A stretch of DNA of 64,000 bases, from the NCBI GenBank assembly GCA_013397935.1, contig VZRN01003381.1, positions 382,889 through 446,888 of the forward strand, written 5' to 3'. Source of the DNA: Dasyornis broadbenti (Eukaryota; Chordata; Aves; Passeriformes; Dasyornithidae). Shown one piece after another: positions 12,001 to 22,800 of the stretch (the first letter of the stretch is position 1; each line of letters opens with the position of its first letter). A model generated the notes under the pieces. It searched no databases. It had not been told where the DNA came from and worked only from the letters and a program-made list of their open reading frames with translations. A program made the translations under genes and the position numbers.

Positions 12001-13807
12001 CTGAACTTAGACTGGAAGAGGGTTTCTGGGTTGCCTGGGTTGCCCATGAAGTTCTATGACAAAATTCTTATATTGAATATTAATACAGCATTATATAATC
12101 TTGACACAAACATTTTTAAGTGGTTTGATATTCAGTGTTGCAGGGTTTTTCTGTGCTGATTTTTTAAAATTAGGCGGCTTGGACTACTCAGCACTTCTGC
12201 TGCTGCTCTGAATCCTGCCTGGTTCTCCAGCTGTCTTGACTGAATCTTCTGCTGGAACTGACTGTCCCAAGTCATTTCTCCTGCAGTGTTCTGTTTCACA
12301 GCAGATCAATTTGGTGCCTCTGTGTGACTTGGAGACCTCAGAAATGCATGCTGTGAGGCAGGTCCTGGCAGAGTTGTCTGCAAGATCAATGGGAATTGCC
12401 CTCTTGCATCAGGGCTCTTCCCTGGGATGAGTCAGAGTGTATCTAATCAAAAACAATTCTATTACTGGAAGAGTTGCTTGAATATTTCAATTCATATCTT
12501 GCCTCTGCTTGTCTCTAATGGAAGGGGAAAATCAATGGAAATGTGACACAAAGGAATTTTCTCACAGAGGGCTGCACTGATCTCATTCAGAGGGCTTGAA
12601 ACCATTCCCGATTGCTGGAAGTTGATTCTGAGATGGGTTTGGTGTTTACTTTCTGTGGTTTTGTTTAGAAGGCTTAATCCATTCCTGGGATACTGCCATG
12701 AAATCACTTTGCCTATGTAACATTCAGTTCCATTTTAAAAATGTGTGCTGAGATTTGGGAAGAAATGTGAGTGGTGTGGGTGTCTTAGGGTGGTTCTCTG
12801 AATGAACTGATTCAGGGAACTGGCCTTGCCTCCAGCGCTCAGACCTCACCATGTTGGATGGTCATGGAGCAGAATTCTCACAGCAGGATTAGTTAGCCCA
12901 TAGTTAGCCCCTCACAGCAGGGCTAACTATAGCTCTTGGAACATTTTGGGGGCTCTAAAATTAGAGTGAGTTGGTACACGAATGTTTTGCTTCTGCTGTT
13001 GGTTCATCTTTTTGGTGTCACTTTCCAGTACTTGGTTCCTGCTTCTATGTTCCACCCTGAATTTAATTAGTGCAGGGTATTTTCTGCTGTTTGTGACAGC
13101 TTTAATGATAAAAAAAAGATAATGAACAAACTTCCAGGAGCTGTTCTGCTCCTTGTTTGCCTGCAGATCCTGAAACGTGACTGTCTGTACTAACAAACTC
13201 ACTTACCTGTGTTTGGAGCACTGCTCTCACGTGCTGTGAGTGTGTTATCATCAGGGTGGTTCGTTTCCTCCCTCAGCCATTGGGTCCATGCTGTGGGGGC
13301 CCGAGTGTTTCTGGTAATTTAGCTGAGATCACGACTGCGCATTCATCTGCAAACACAGCGCCTGAGCTGTGTCTAGAAAGAGCCGTGTGAGCCAGTCCTG
13401 GGAAGTTTGGGTGAGGTTTCCTTTTCTGGCAATTACAGCCAGGAATTGAGGAGTTTTCTGAAACTGAAGCTCAGCTCTTGCAGCTGTGAGGCACAAAGAG
13501 GCAAAACCCTCTACTTTCTCCGTTCTCCGTTCTCCGTAGGGTTTAACTTTCAAATTCTTGAGGAAAAATGGTGCATCATTGTGGCGGGATCCCTGGTCAG
13601 CTTTATCTGAGAATTTGCCTCTCTGAAAGACCACAATATAATTTAACATTAGGAATTCACTGAGATAATGTTTCTGTCACTGTTCAGGAGCAAGAGCAGC
13701 TTTACCTCTGCTCAGGTGTGGTCTCAACATCAACGTTTGAACAGCCAAATCGTTATGTGAAGCTGTGGGTAAAGCTGGTGACACCTCTGATCAAGAATTT
13801 CTTTTGA
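1..13807 (+). CDS. PGS1: PGS1, CDP-diacylglycerol--glycerol-3-phosphate 3-phosphatidyltransferase (5' partial)
   Basis: This enzyme makes phosphatidylglycerophosphate from CDP-diacylglycerol and glycerol-3-phosphate, the committed step to phosphatidylglycerol and cardiolipin in mitochondria. Nine coding exons are visible: 1-26, 3734-3923, 4296-4373, 5265-5364, 5994-6183, 6513-6691, 7560-8093, 11453-11601 and 13688-13807. All have AG acceptors and GT donors, and the phases agree from exon to exon. Together they give 1,566 nt, or 521 codons plus TGA. The vertebrate protein is about 556 residues, so roughly 35 N-terminal residues, including the start and mitochondrial presequence, lie left of the window. 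Both phospholipase-D-type HKD motifs are present: HIKVYLFD across exons 5-6, and HAKGLWLY followed by IGSPNFGYRS across exons 7-8. No frameshift or stop was seen. Identification rests on near-continuous recognisable similarity and on synteny with DNAH17. Confidence 0.97.
27..3733 (+). other. PGS1: PGS1 intron 1
   Basis: This 3.7 kb intron starts with a GTAAGG donor inside a CpG-rich stretch of about 600 bp and ends in a tttctttgcacag acceptor. The first 600 bp look like the 3' part of a promoter CpG island. The rest is AT-richer with no coding exon, RNA gene or clear repeat that I can support. Short open frames here have no recognisable similarity. Confidence 0.75.
3734..6691 (+). CDS. PGS1: PGS1 exons 2-6, N-terminal half with first HKD motif
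   Basis: Exon 2 (3734-3923) carries the CxxCP-containing stretch and FQWIRNLVPEFG. Exon 3 (4296-4373) encodes RVVMASLYLGTG. Exon 4 (5265-5364) encodes SILLDYTRGSRG. Exon 5 (5994-6183) encodes the FPEQVRVSLFHTP region and the first HxKxxxxD motif, HIKVYLFD. Exon 6 (6513-6691) completes SGANLSDLYFTNRQDRY. In the family the HKD histidine forms the covalent phosphatidyl intermediate. The two HKD halves together form one active site. Confidence 0.96.
7560..8093 (+). CDS. PGS1: PGS1 exon 7, large central exon
   Basis: This 534-nt exon is the longest of the gene. It encodes the linker after the first HKD motif, the conserved DTWIYPLIQMKPF segment, TGYFNLTQAYMDL and SPEVNGFFGAKGVAGAIPAAY. It ends inside the second HKD motif at FHAK. 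The following intron of 3.36 kb therefore splits the catalytic motif. The exon starts after a cag acceptor at 7557-7559 and ends at a GTAAGA donor. Confidence 0.95.
8094..11452 (+). other. PGS1: PGS1 intron 7
   Basis: This 3.36 kb intron lies between the two halves of the second HKD motif. I see no further exon, RNA gene or interspersed repeat. Several open frames of 80-240 codons occur on both strands (for example around 9696-10415), but they show no family signature and are typical of stop-poor GC-rich sequence. Confidence 0.7.
11453..13807 (+). CDS. PGS1: PGS1 exons 8-9, second HKD motif and C-terminus
   Basis: Exon 8 (11453-11601) encodes GLWLYLAGSDLPCLTLIG and SPNFGYRSVHRDLEAQ, completing the second HKD half. 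Exon 9 (13688-13807) encodes the C-terminal EQEQLYL and VKLWVKLVTPLIKNFF, then TGA at 13805-13807. The C-terminus matches the expected end of the vertebrate protein. Confidence 0.95.
11602..13687 (+). other. PGS1: PGS1 intron 8
   Basis: This 2.09 kb intron is AT-richer than its neighbours. It contains an 11-bp perfect inverted repeat (12900-12930) and a short triplication of TTCTCCG near 13514-13540. No exon or RNA gene was recognised. Confidence 0.7.
12900..12930. repeat. Perfect 11-bp inverted repeat (hairpin) in PGS1 intron 8
   Basis: The arms ATAGTTAGCCC (12900-12910) and GGGCTAACTAT (12920-12930) are exactly complementary and separated by 9 nt. A further copy of the AGTTAGCCC word precedes it, so the site looks like a small local duplication with one inverted copy. 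No function can be assigned. Confidence 0.6.
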
Positions 13808-14140
13808 AAGAAGAAAAGTTGCTGCTGTGGGTGAGTTTGCTTCCATTATGGGGAATTATATTGCACTGACTACAGTGAATAGCTGCAGTGCTCTGTCGTG
13901 AAAGAAAGATGATGGTCATGAAGATGATGCAGGGAAAACCAGGCACTTCTTGATTCCTCTGGGAATGGAGATTCCTCTGCCACGGATTGGGATCAGTGCT
14001 CAGGTTCAGACTGGGTTTCATCTACTAGAATTTCTGGAAGGGCCACTGGCAGAGAACCCATACAGGGGTATTTCCCATGACCCATACAGTGGTATTTTCC
14101 ATGCATGGAAATAAAATTCCCATTTCTGAAATAACCCTTT
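13808..14140 (+). other. PGS1: PGS1 3' UTR (predicted)
   Basis: The UTR runs from the stop codon to shortly after the first good polyadenylation signal. Its exact 3' end is inferred from AATAAA at 14110-14115 plus a GT/T-rich downstream element near 14160-14180. A longer alternative UTR cannot be excluded. Confidence 0.55.
14110..14115 (+). terminator. PGS1: PGS1 polyadenylation signal AATAAA
   Basis: A canonical hexamer lies about 300 nt after the PGS1 stop codon. A T/GT-rich stretch (ctgtgtttgttttatctt) follows about 45 nt downstream, as expected for a cleavage site between them. Confidence 0.6.
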
Positions 14141-15412
14141 CAGAGTTTCATGGAGAGAGACTGTGTTTGTTTTATCTTGACCAGCCAGTAGAAAGCATTG
14201 CTGGAATACTTAAAATGTTTTGTCTTTGTATCCAGTCAGGGCTTTGCTTTGCCCCTGTTGTGTTGGTTTACAGGAGCAATTGGTTTTGCTTTTCTGTTTT
14301 GTGGTGTCCTGGGTTTGCTGGTGGTTCAACTGCCCCATGACTCGAGCCCTTGTGTGCTTCAGGACATCACTCTTGACTGTCTGTGCAGTTGGCACCGGTG
14401 TACATGTGCCCAGGATGCTGTGTGTTACCATATCCCTTTTACTTTACTTACCTGTCTATAGCCTCCCCCTCAGCAGGGTTTGCCTGGCTCCTGCACGTTC
14501 AGATATGTTACAAGTGTCTTTCATGAGTTGTGGAGGGGCTGGAGAAGACTTTTGGTGCAGATGTAGGTTTGGGATGTTACTTGCTGAGAAGTGGGAAGCT
14601 TCAACCATAACATCCTGCCAAGAAGGTGGCTGGAAGCCAGGTAAAAACGTAGGAGTGCAGGGTGCAGTTGCCCTGTGTCACTGGTGGAGTTCTGATCTGG
14701 CAGTGCCACAAACAGGATTTCTGGCGCCTGAAAAAAGCTGATGGTAAGTGTGAAACTTGGTCATAAGTGGTTGTAAATGCTGCCGCTCTATAAAGAAACG
14801 AGCTGCTCTCTCTGCCTGCCCTTGGGGCTGCTCTGACTGTGAGCTGTGAGGTAAGTTTTAGGCAACTGTATTTTAGAACTAATTGTTTAAATAGTTCACG
14901 GGGTGGGATTTTGGTGAATAATTATACCAACAGGACTGGCCTTGGCAAATCTACTCACCTTAACGTGTGTTACTGCTGATAAAAATGATTTGTTGTGAAG
15001 AAAGGCCTGAGTATGTTCTGTACCCTAGAAATAGAAGTAACATACTTCAGAGAGGGACCTGTTTGCAGCCAGAGCTTCTCTGGGCTGTGCAGGTTGGGTG
15101 TAGGTGAACTGGACCAAATTGGCACCTTTCTTCTCCCATCTGCTCCAGCCAGACATGTGCTCCATGCAGGAGCGTGAGGAGTTTCTGCTCAGTTCACACT
15201 GAGCCATCACACAAAGAGCTGTGGGAAGATGGAGAGCCAGGAGAGGAAAAGGAGTCAGGCACTTGCATGCAGTTGTTCTGTCTGGCTTCCCACGGTGGTC
15301 TGGCTCCCCACCAGCGCCATGTCAGAAACCACCAGTGGAAATCCAGTATCTGCCCTAAGAACCCCATGTGCTGCAAAAGCAGGCTCCACACAGCTGCACT
15401 TCCAGCACTGGT
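14141..15412. other. Interval between the converging PGS1 and DNAH17 genes
   Basis: About 1.3 kb separates the predicted 3' ends of the two genes. I see no conserved open frame, RNA gene or repeat here. The 173-codon frame near 14220-14741 has no recognisable domain. Confidence 0.6.
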
Positions 15413-15418
15413 TTTATT
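15413..15418 (-). terminator. DNAH17: DNAH17 polyadenylation signal AATAAA
   Basis: The + strand reads TTTATT, so the minus strand reads AATAAA. It lies about 106 nt after the DNAH17 stop codon, giving a very short 3' UTR (about 15395-15523). A GT-rich stretch (gctgtgtggagcctgctttt) follows on the minus strand. Confidence 0.6.
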
Positions 15419-15523
15419 GATACTTTGCTAAAATGGTTCTGGTACAATCAAACATAGACTGAGATACAGAACGTGGAGGTTTTTACAAGTAAAAGCATTG
15501 CTGTTTTCCATTGTCATTAAAGT

Positions 15524-18500
15524 CTAGGCCTCTAGGAGCAGAGCCACACCAGCCAGGACCCACTTGGCAGCTTTTTCTTTTGTCTTCAGATTGAAGGTCC
15601 AGACGTAGGTGGGCCCTCGCATCCGTGTCTTGTAGACGGGACATTCATAGACGTTGGTGATGTCCATGCAGTCCACAGGGATGGCTCTGAGCAGGATGAC
15701 CGGCATCATGGGCGTCAGCTCCTTCATCCGCGCATCGGCGATCGACCCGGAGGGGATGTCCCAGCGCGCACCTGCAGTGTGACAGCACCGTCAGGGAAGC
15801 CTGACACCTCCACTGGGGCTTCTTGCTGGAGGGGCTTTGTTCAGAGCTAATGATGGGTGGGAGCTCAAGGGTTAAGGTTGGGTAAAGTGGCTCAGTAGTG
15901 GTTAGGGCTGACATGTTCTCGTCTCACTGTGACCCAGGACTGCATTTGCCTTACTGTGTGTGGGATGTCTGAATAAATTCTGTCCCCATCCCTCCCTTCA
16001 GCACGGCTTTATATGGGAATTGCAGAATTTAAGGTGAACTGGCCGTGGTGGAATCTATCACATACGGTCTGTCCCATGTGCTCTCTGCTTTTGTCCAAGT
16101 GGACCCCTCAGCTGTTCTGCTGAATTGGCTCGTTACCCCTCATTTGAGCAGTAATTATTATGGCTTTGAGTTTCTCAATTTGTCTTACTCGAGCATCAAC
16201 TAAGAATGTGACATATGTAATCACTAGAGCCCTGTAGCTCCAGAAGCCCTGGAGTTCCTGAGCCGCAGCCTGAGTTGCTAAAATAAGAGTTTCTGGTTTG
16301 GAAAGGCTGTGTGATCCGGGCAGTGCTGCCCTCAGCTGGCGGCTGAGCCAGGTGGAGCCAGGGCTCTGTGCTCTGAGCTGCCGCCAGCACGGGACAGAGC
16401 ACCCCGGCCAGTGAGTGCCAACACTGCTCAGCTGCACGAGGGAGAAGGGCTGAGCTGGGCCTACTCCATGTCTGAAACATCTCAGAGGTGCAGTTTTTAC
16501 CTTCCATGAACAGCCCATGCACGTAGGAGCCTTCTCTAGGGGGAAATGTTATGTCCTCGCGGGTTTTCTTGGTCACTTCCACTGCCAGACACATCTTATC
16601 CAGTGGCCACTGCTTTTTCCTAGCTGTAGACTGCATGATGGCTGTGAGGAAGGACTGGGGGTTGAAAAATCCCGCCAGCCACACTGTTGCAGGCAGCACA
16701 AAATCTGTTGTCCAGACTTCCAGTTCCTGGAAAATAAACCAGCAGAGTCTTTCAGGGTGGAGGGTGTACTGTGAGCTGCAGGATACTGTGACAGAGCTGC
16801 TGCTTTGCTGTGCCTAACCCAAACGTCAGTTAATCCAGCAGAGTAGGGACTGGCTGGAGGTGGTGCGGGAGGAATAAACAGCAGATTCCCCTGCAGCAAT
16901 GAAGCTGAAACCCTGAATTCACAGTGCAGAAAATACTGCTGTTAATTTTTAACAAAGCCAGGTTGTTTGTTTGTTTTTTTATGGGACGCCCAGAGTTATA
17001 AGAGGAGGGGGAGCTGATGTTCTTTTGCTACAGTGATGTACTGTAATGGAAACCCTGGTCAGACTTGTGCTCTCATTCCTCAGGGAGCAGCCCTTTTCAG
17101 GTACTTCAGGCTGGTTAAATTGATACTGATAAATAAACCAGTTACCAATAAACCAGTGCACTGGTGGGGAGAGCCCTGGTCTCTTGGGTACCTGCTTGCA
17201 CCCCAAGCTCTGACTGTCACACAAACTCTGCTCACCCTGATCCGCAGGAGCAGGTCCGCATACCAGGTGCTTAAGCTGAGGAGAGAGGGATAGGCATAAC
17301 GTGTCCAAGATTCTGGAACGCTGTCATAGAAGAGAGCATTTCCCAGGTCTTCCATCTCGGATGTAATTGTCAGCTCTCCCTTTGAAAAAGAGACAAGTCC
17401 GGGTAGTGCCACCTGCAGCCAGTGGTGGGACATCTCCAGAGCGATGTGCTTGGGCTCAGAGAACAGCAGTCTGGGGCTGCCTGGCTGCACCTGGCACAGC
17501 TTGATGGGTGTGAGCTCCAGCAAAGGCAGAGAGTACTTTGCAAATACTGGGAGATGATCCAGGCAGCTGCCTGCTGTGTACCTGCAATCCCAGGTCCAGC
17601 TCCTTCAGCGAGCGCCTGATCTCATGGGTCAGGATGTTCATCCTTTCACATTCCTGGAGGGCTACAACAGTGTATGGGGTTTTTTCCTTTGCCTTTGCGA
17701 TCAGCTCCTCCATGTTGAATGGCTCCGGCAGCTGCCCAAGGATTTCATCCAGGACGGACTTCACCTGAAATGAGAATGCCATAAACTGCTCTTACCCAGA
17801 GAAAAATGCTTCAGGGTCACATTTAATTAAGCTGGTAAGATTTTTTCTTTTTCTTCCCTGACGTTTCTTTGTACTTCCTTCTCTGTTACTAATGCTCCAT
17901 TCTGTTACTAACTGCTCTTGGGTCTTGAAAAGCTGTAGCTCTGTTTTGATAGCCAAGGTAAGAGACCTGAGGCCGTGGAGGCTGTGAAATGCAAATGTGA
18001 AGTCCAGGCAGTCAGGAAGAAGACTTTTGTTAAAATTTATTTTATATCTTTGTTTTTAGTAGTTGCTATCATGAATGAAGGTTCCTCAGCCAGCTCCATC
18101 TGCTCTGTCATCTTGACCTTGCTGCCAGCTGCCTGTGTGCTGCCATCCCCAGGTTGATGACCTCAGCATGGTTGGGCTGGAATCACCTCCCTCTGCTATC
18201 CCTTCCTTACTGCTATGGGTCCTGCTCTCTCAGTTGTCTCCAGGCCTGTATCTCTCTCCCGTCTTGCCTCTCAATTGTCACCTTTAAGAGGTTTTTTTTT
18301 TCCCACCATAATTACCTCCTCCCACCTTAAAAAAATCAGTTAATTTCTACTATAAAGAGACAGGGCTTGACTTTCCTGTTCCTCTCGGGAGGCACCTGAG
18401 CCTCCAGCAGCCTCAGATTCCTTGGGCTGCAGTTCCAGCACCGTGCGGAAGAGCCTGTCCGAGGTGACGGTCAGGAAACCCATCTCTGCATTGGGGTGCA

Positions 18501-19855
18501 GGCCGTACAGGTGGGGGCTCTCGCCTGGTAGGTTGTCATCGATGTACTCATGGTAGGCCTGAACACAGGGCAGGGCCAGCATTAGTTTGGAAGTACAGGC
18601 AAAGGAGCCCAAAGTTCCCTGCGACTTTGAAAACCCATTACCACTCTTGGGGCCCCTTGCAGCACTTGCCTGTGTGCACAGAGGCTCTTTTTTAACTTGT
18701 GTCTCAGCCAAGTTTTTCCCTTTCCACCTCAACAACAGGAATTACTTTTGCAGCAATTCTGCCAATTTCCAGGGGATTGACACTCTGTCCCTACATTCCC
18801 GTTGGTGACTGTGAGGGAGCTTGGACTTGTGCATTTATCCAGAGCAGGGGTTTTCTACAGCTAATTGCAATGTTTCTTACCTGGTAATCCAAGCGGGGAG
18901 GGATCATAAACCCTGGAGCCAAGGACACGTCCCCATCCAGCATCTCGGCCCGGATGTATTCACTCAGGTATGTGCGGCACAGTCGGCGGTCCCAGTCGTC
19001 AGTGATGTGCCCCCCGTACATGATCTCACCAAAGAGGTACCGGAGATCGTCCCACGGTACCTGCAGGGAGATGCTCAAGCTGGGACTCCCGAGTGGCTCC
19101 CCCAGAGTCTCTCATGCAGCCGACAGGGCCACAGAATGATGGCTCCAGGATTGGCCTGTCCAGCGTGCAGGGAGGTGACAGTCCTTGGACCCACAGACCC
19201 TTGGGAAGAGGGGTGTCTCTTGATCACCCACGGATTTCTCCTTGTCCCACTATGAACACAGCCATCTGTGTTTTGCATCCTGTTGTTTTTCCAGCCAGCA
19301 CTGATAATGTCTGTGAGGGCAGGTCTAAAGGTGAGACTTCAGCCCTGCTCACTGCACCTGCATTCTTGGGGCAGGCTTTGCCCTTTAGATGGAACCACCC
19401 ACCAATTCACCAAGGTGTGGGACAGGGCAGGTCCCATGGGCCAAGGGCAGGCACTTGTCCTGGCTGGTGCCTGACGCCCCTTCTCACCCAGCTCAGTCAG
19501 GCTGAGAACTCATCTCCTTCCCCTGCCTGAGCATTCAGGGAGCAGGGAAGGAACTGCTCCTGGCTCTGAGCTTCTCCATGAGACAGCATTGGTGCCACAA
19601 ACTGGTGAATGTTCCAAGAAAGGTCAATTGTTGCAGCGTGTGCCATGCTGAGGGAGCAGTCACCTTGGGGTTGGCCTCCAGGTAGTTGTGCAGGACGTTA
19701 ACGGAGACGGTCAGGTCACCGTTGTTGAAAGGGTATGGCCTGTTCCAGCCCTGAGTGCCGAACCTGCGCCGCTCGGCCACTGCTGCATGGAAGTAGCAAA
19801 GTGCAAACAGGATGCACCTAAACTCAGTATCTTTGCTGCACTGCTCCAGTGTTTC
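15524..19855 (-). CDS. DNAH17: DNAH17 exons 74-80, C-terminal domain (residues 4011-4461)
   Basis: Exons: 19664-19855, 18881-19060, 18376-18558, 17582-17764, 17236-17379, 16501-16726 and 15524-15771. They encode the dynein C-terminal domain that packs over the AAA ring: ALCYFHAAVAERRRFGTQGW, GEIMYGGHITDDWDRRLC, LYGLHPNAEMGFLTV, TVWLAGFFNPQSFLTAIMQ and RGPTYVWTFNLKTKEKAAKW, ending LLLEA and stop at 15524-15526. Exon 76 ends REEQ and must join directly to VKSVLDEIL of exon 77. The base pair after the exon is GA rather than GT. Confidence 0.95.
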
Positions 19856-22800
19856 CTGTGGAGGAACAGTGAGGGTGGATTGCAGCTGATATTACCATCA
19901 GATGCCTCTCTAGTGAAGAACATTCATGGATAAAGGAGAACTGAAGGTGTTTATTAGAAAAAAAGGCATACAATTATATTTTAATGATTTGCTAGTTGGT
20001 AATTCTTGCACTCATTTGTTTATGAAAGAATTGGGACTCCCACACCTCAACGCGCTGCTGATAGCTGAGGCAGCTTGTTCATGGCAAAGCTGCAGCAGCT
20101 CGAGGTTCAGCCTCAGGAAAGGCACTGGCAACTTGGCACTTCTTTGTGTTGGAAACCCTCGGGCAGCTCTGGTTACCCCTAAACCAATGGCAGAGGGGAG
20201 CTCTGGGCACTCAAGGAGGATGTGCTCGCTCCAGGTGCAGTGTTCCTGGCAGCAGTGACACCCGCAAGGTGCTCAGCGTGTGGAACCCTGGGAGGGCATG
20301 AGCCGCACCCACTGGCTGGAACAGTCCCAAGGATGCAGCTGTGAAAGGGCAGGCGATGGTGCAGGGGGTACCTGGGAGAAGAGGTCGAGGGCTCTGTGCA
20401 GGTTGGCGCACATGCCTGTCGGTGGCTCGCTGGTGATCTTGATGGAGTTGTCCAGCAACCCCTGTGGGATGATGTGCGACTCAGGGGTGGGGGCTGGCTC
20501 GGCGCTCATGAACAGTCGGTACTCAGGGTGGCTGCCCAGGCTGTGCTGCTCCACCAGCTTCTCCAGCGTGCCCAGCCACCGTGCCACCAGGTGGATGTTC
20601 TGCAACAGAAACCCTCTGAATCTTGTGAATCNNNNNNNNNNNNNNNNNNNNNNNNNNNNNNNNNNNNNNNNNNNNNNCAAATTCCTACTGTGGCTCCACA
20701 GGGAGAAGGTGCAGAGGTGCAGCACTGCCTGCTAGCCAAGGCAGCGTCACTGCTATCACCAGTGGGGTGACCATGCACAGTGTGCCTGGATGCTGGCAGG
20801 ACTTTGTGCCCTGGTGTGCGTGGTTGCTCTCAGGGCTGAGCATCTCACTGACCCCTACCCACCTGCAGGATGACCCAGTGTCCTTCTGCAGCTGCCACCT
20901 CCATGGCCCGCTCTGCCACAACCTCCTGGCCTTGCCCCAGTGATACATTGTGGATCTTCCCGTTGTCGATGGTGAAATTCAGCCTCGTGCCTGGGAGGGG
21001 AATGTCCACTGTCATTATCAGTATCCGTACCGCGCTGGGGCTGTGCAGTTCCGGCTGCTCGGCCCCGCAGCAGTTCACAGCCATTGGGCTGGTGCCAGCC
21101 TGGGGGAGGCAGTGCCTCACCCAGTGCCTCCACATCCTTCAGTGGGTCGACGCCGGGAGAGAGAATGAAGAACAGGGGCGTGGAGGGGCTGCTCTCCTTG
21201 TACACTTCAGAGAGATCAATGCTCCTTCCTTCCACATACTTCCTCCCCATCTTCTCTTCCACAAATTTCCTACAGAAAACCAGAACCATCCTGTGAGTTG
21301 GGAGCAGTCACTGGTCCCAGCTGGTGCAGTGTCACTCTGGGGTTCTTGCAGGAGAGCCCTGTGCTGGGCACCAGCATACCTGATGGCATAGGTCATCCTG
21401 TCAGGCCGCAGGCACCGCAGCACACACAGCTTCTGCAGGGCTGACTTGTTCTTCCAGTCCATGGGGAACACCTCATTCTCTGGCGCCTCCATCTCCACAA
21501 ACCTTTTCCATCGCTTTGCTGAGCCCTCGATGTCGCTCTCCAGGCTCCTGAACTCGTCCATTTCTGAAAGTGCCTTCAGGTCCCCCAGAGAAGGACTAAA
21601 TCACTCCTGGGCTCTGCTCATCCTCAGGGACCACCTGCAGGTGCCCCCAGACCTGCTGCAGTAGGAGCTGTGCTGGCATTGCCTTGGCACAGTGGGAACT
21701 CTGTGGACCCACCTTGACGGCACCCCAGCCCTGGTGCTGCAGGAAGTCCACAGGGGACGTGACACCAGCCTTGGAAGGGAAGCGCAGGAGAAAGTCCAGC
21801 TCTGCTGGATTCAGTTCTTTCTTGATGGCCAGGACCTGGAAGTTGGGAGTGCAGTGTCACAGCCACTGAATGCCCACAGCCCTGGTGTGAGGGGCAAGAG
21901 GCTCTGAGCATCCAGCAGCAGCACCAGCGTAAGAGAACAACCTGTCTAAAGCCAGATGAATGCCTGTTGTACAGCAGGAGCCCCAGACATTTGCAGGGAT
22001 TACCTGGAAGACAACCTGAGCCAGGAAGATGAGTTTGTCTCTCTCAAAGAGGCCCTGTGCAGTGTACATATAGACTGAGTAGGTGATCTGGTCCGTCAGG
22101 TTGACCACCCTTTGCTTGGTGTCGTCGCTGGGGGTTGCACGTTGGATGGCTTTCTCGAAGACCCCACTGAAGGCCTGAGGAAGTTCCCAGCAGGCATCAG
22201 CATCTGGCTGCTGGCGTCTCATCAGCAGCATGAAAGCTGAAACACTGAATTTCCCTGTTCCCCCAACTCTGTCCCACCTACAGATATCTCTGTCATTCTT
22301 TGCTCCCCATCTACCTTGAGAGAGAACTGGTAGATGGGGTTGATCTTGCTAAGGTCACTCAGAATGAAGTACAGTAGGGATGCGCGCTCTGCTGCCGGCC
22401 GGTAGTTCTCTCTCGCAACGTTTATTTGTACTTCAGTGACTTTTGCTTCTTTTACCTGGAGGCATATGGAGGTGAGTGTTACCAGAACCCTGTCACATGT
22501 CAAAGCAGTGCCCATCCTTCTGCTGGGTGCTCAGCTGAGCTCTCCCTCTGCCTGTGGCACCAGCTCCAGGGAGCACGTTTACTTTTTCCTCAATTTCCTT
22601 GGCTGTGCGCTTCGTTGTCTCCAGGTTCTCCACCAGCGCTGTGTCCCGCAGGAAGTCTCCCCCGGCAGCTGACAGCCGGGCGAGCAGTGAGTCCTCCAGC
22701 TCCTTTAAGTTGATCTTGAACTCGTTCTGGCTCTTGGTCAGGTTTGCCTGTGACAGCAATGCCCCAGGATGTGTCACTTCGAGATCACGACAGAATGCTG

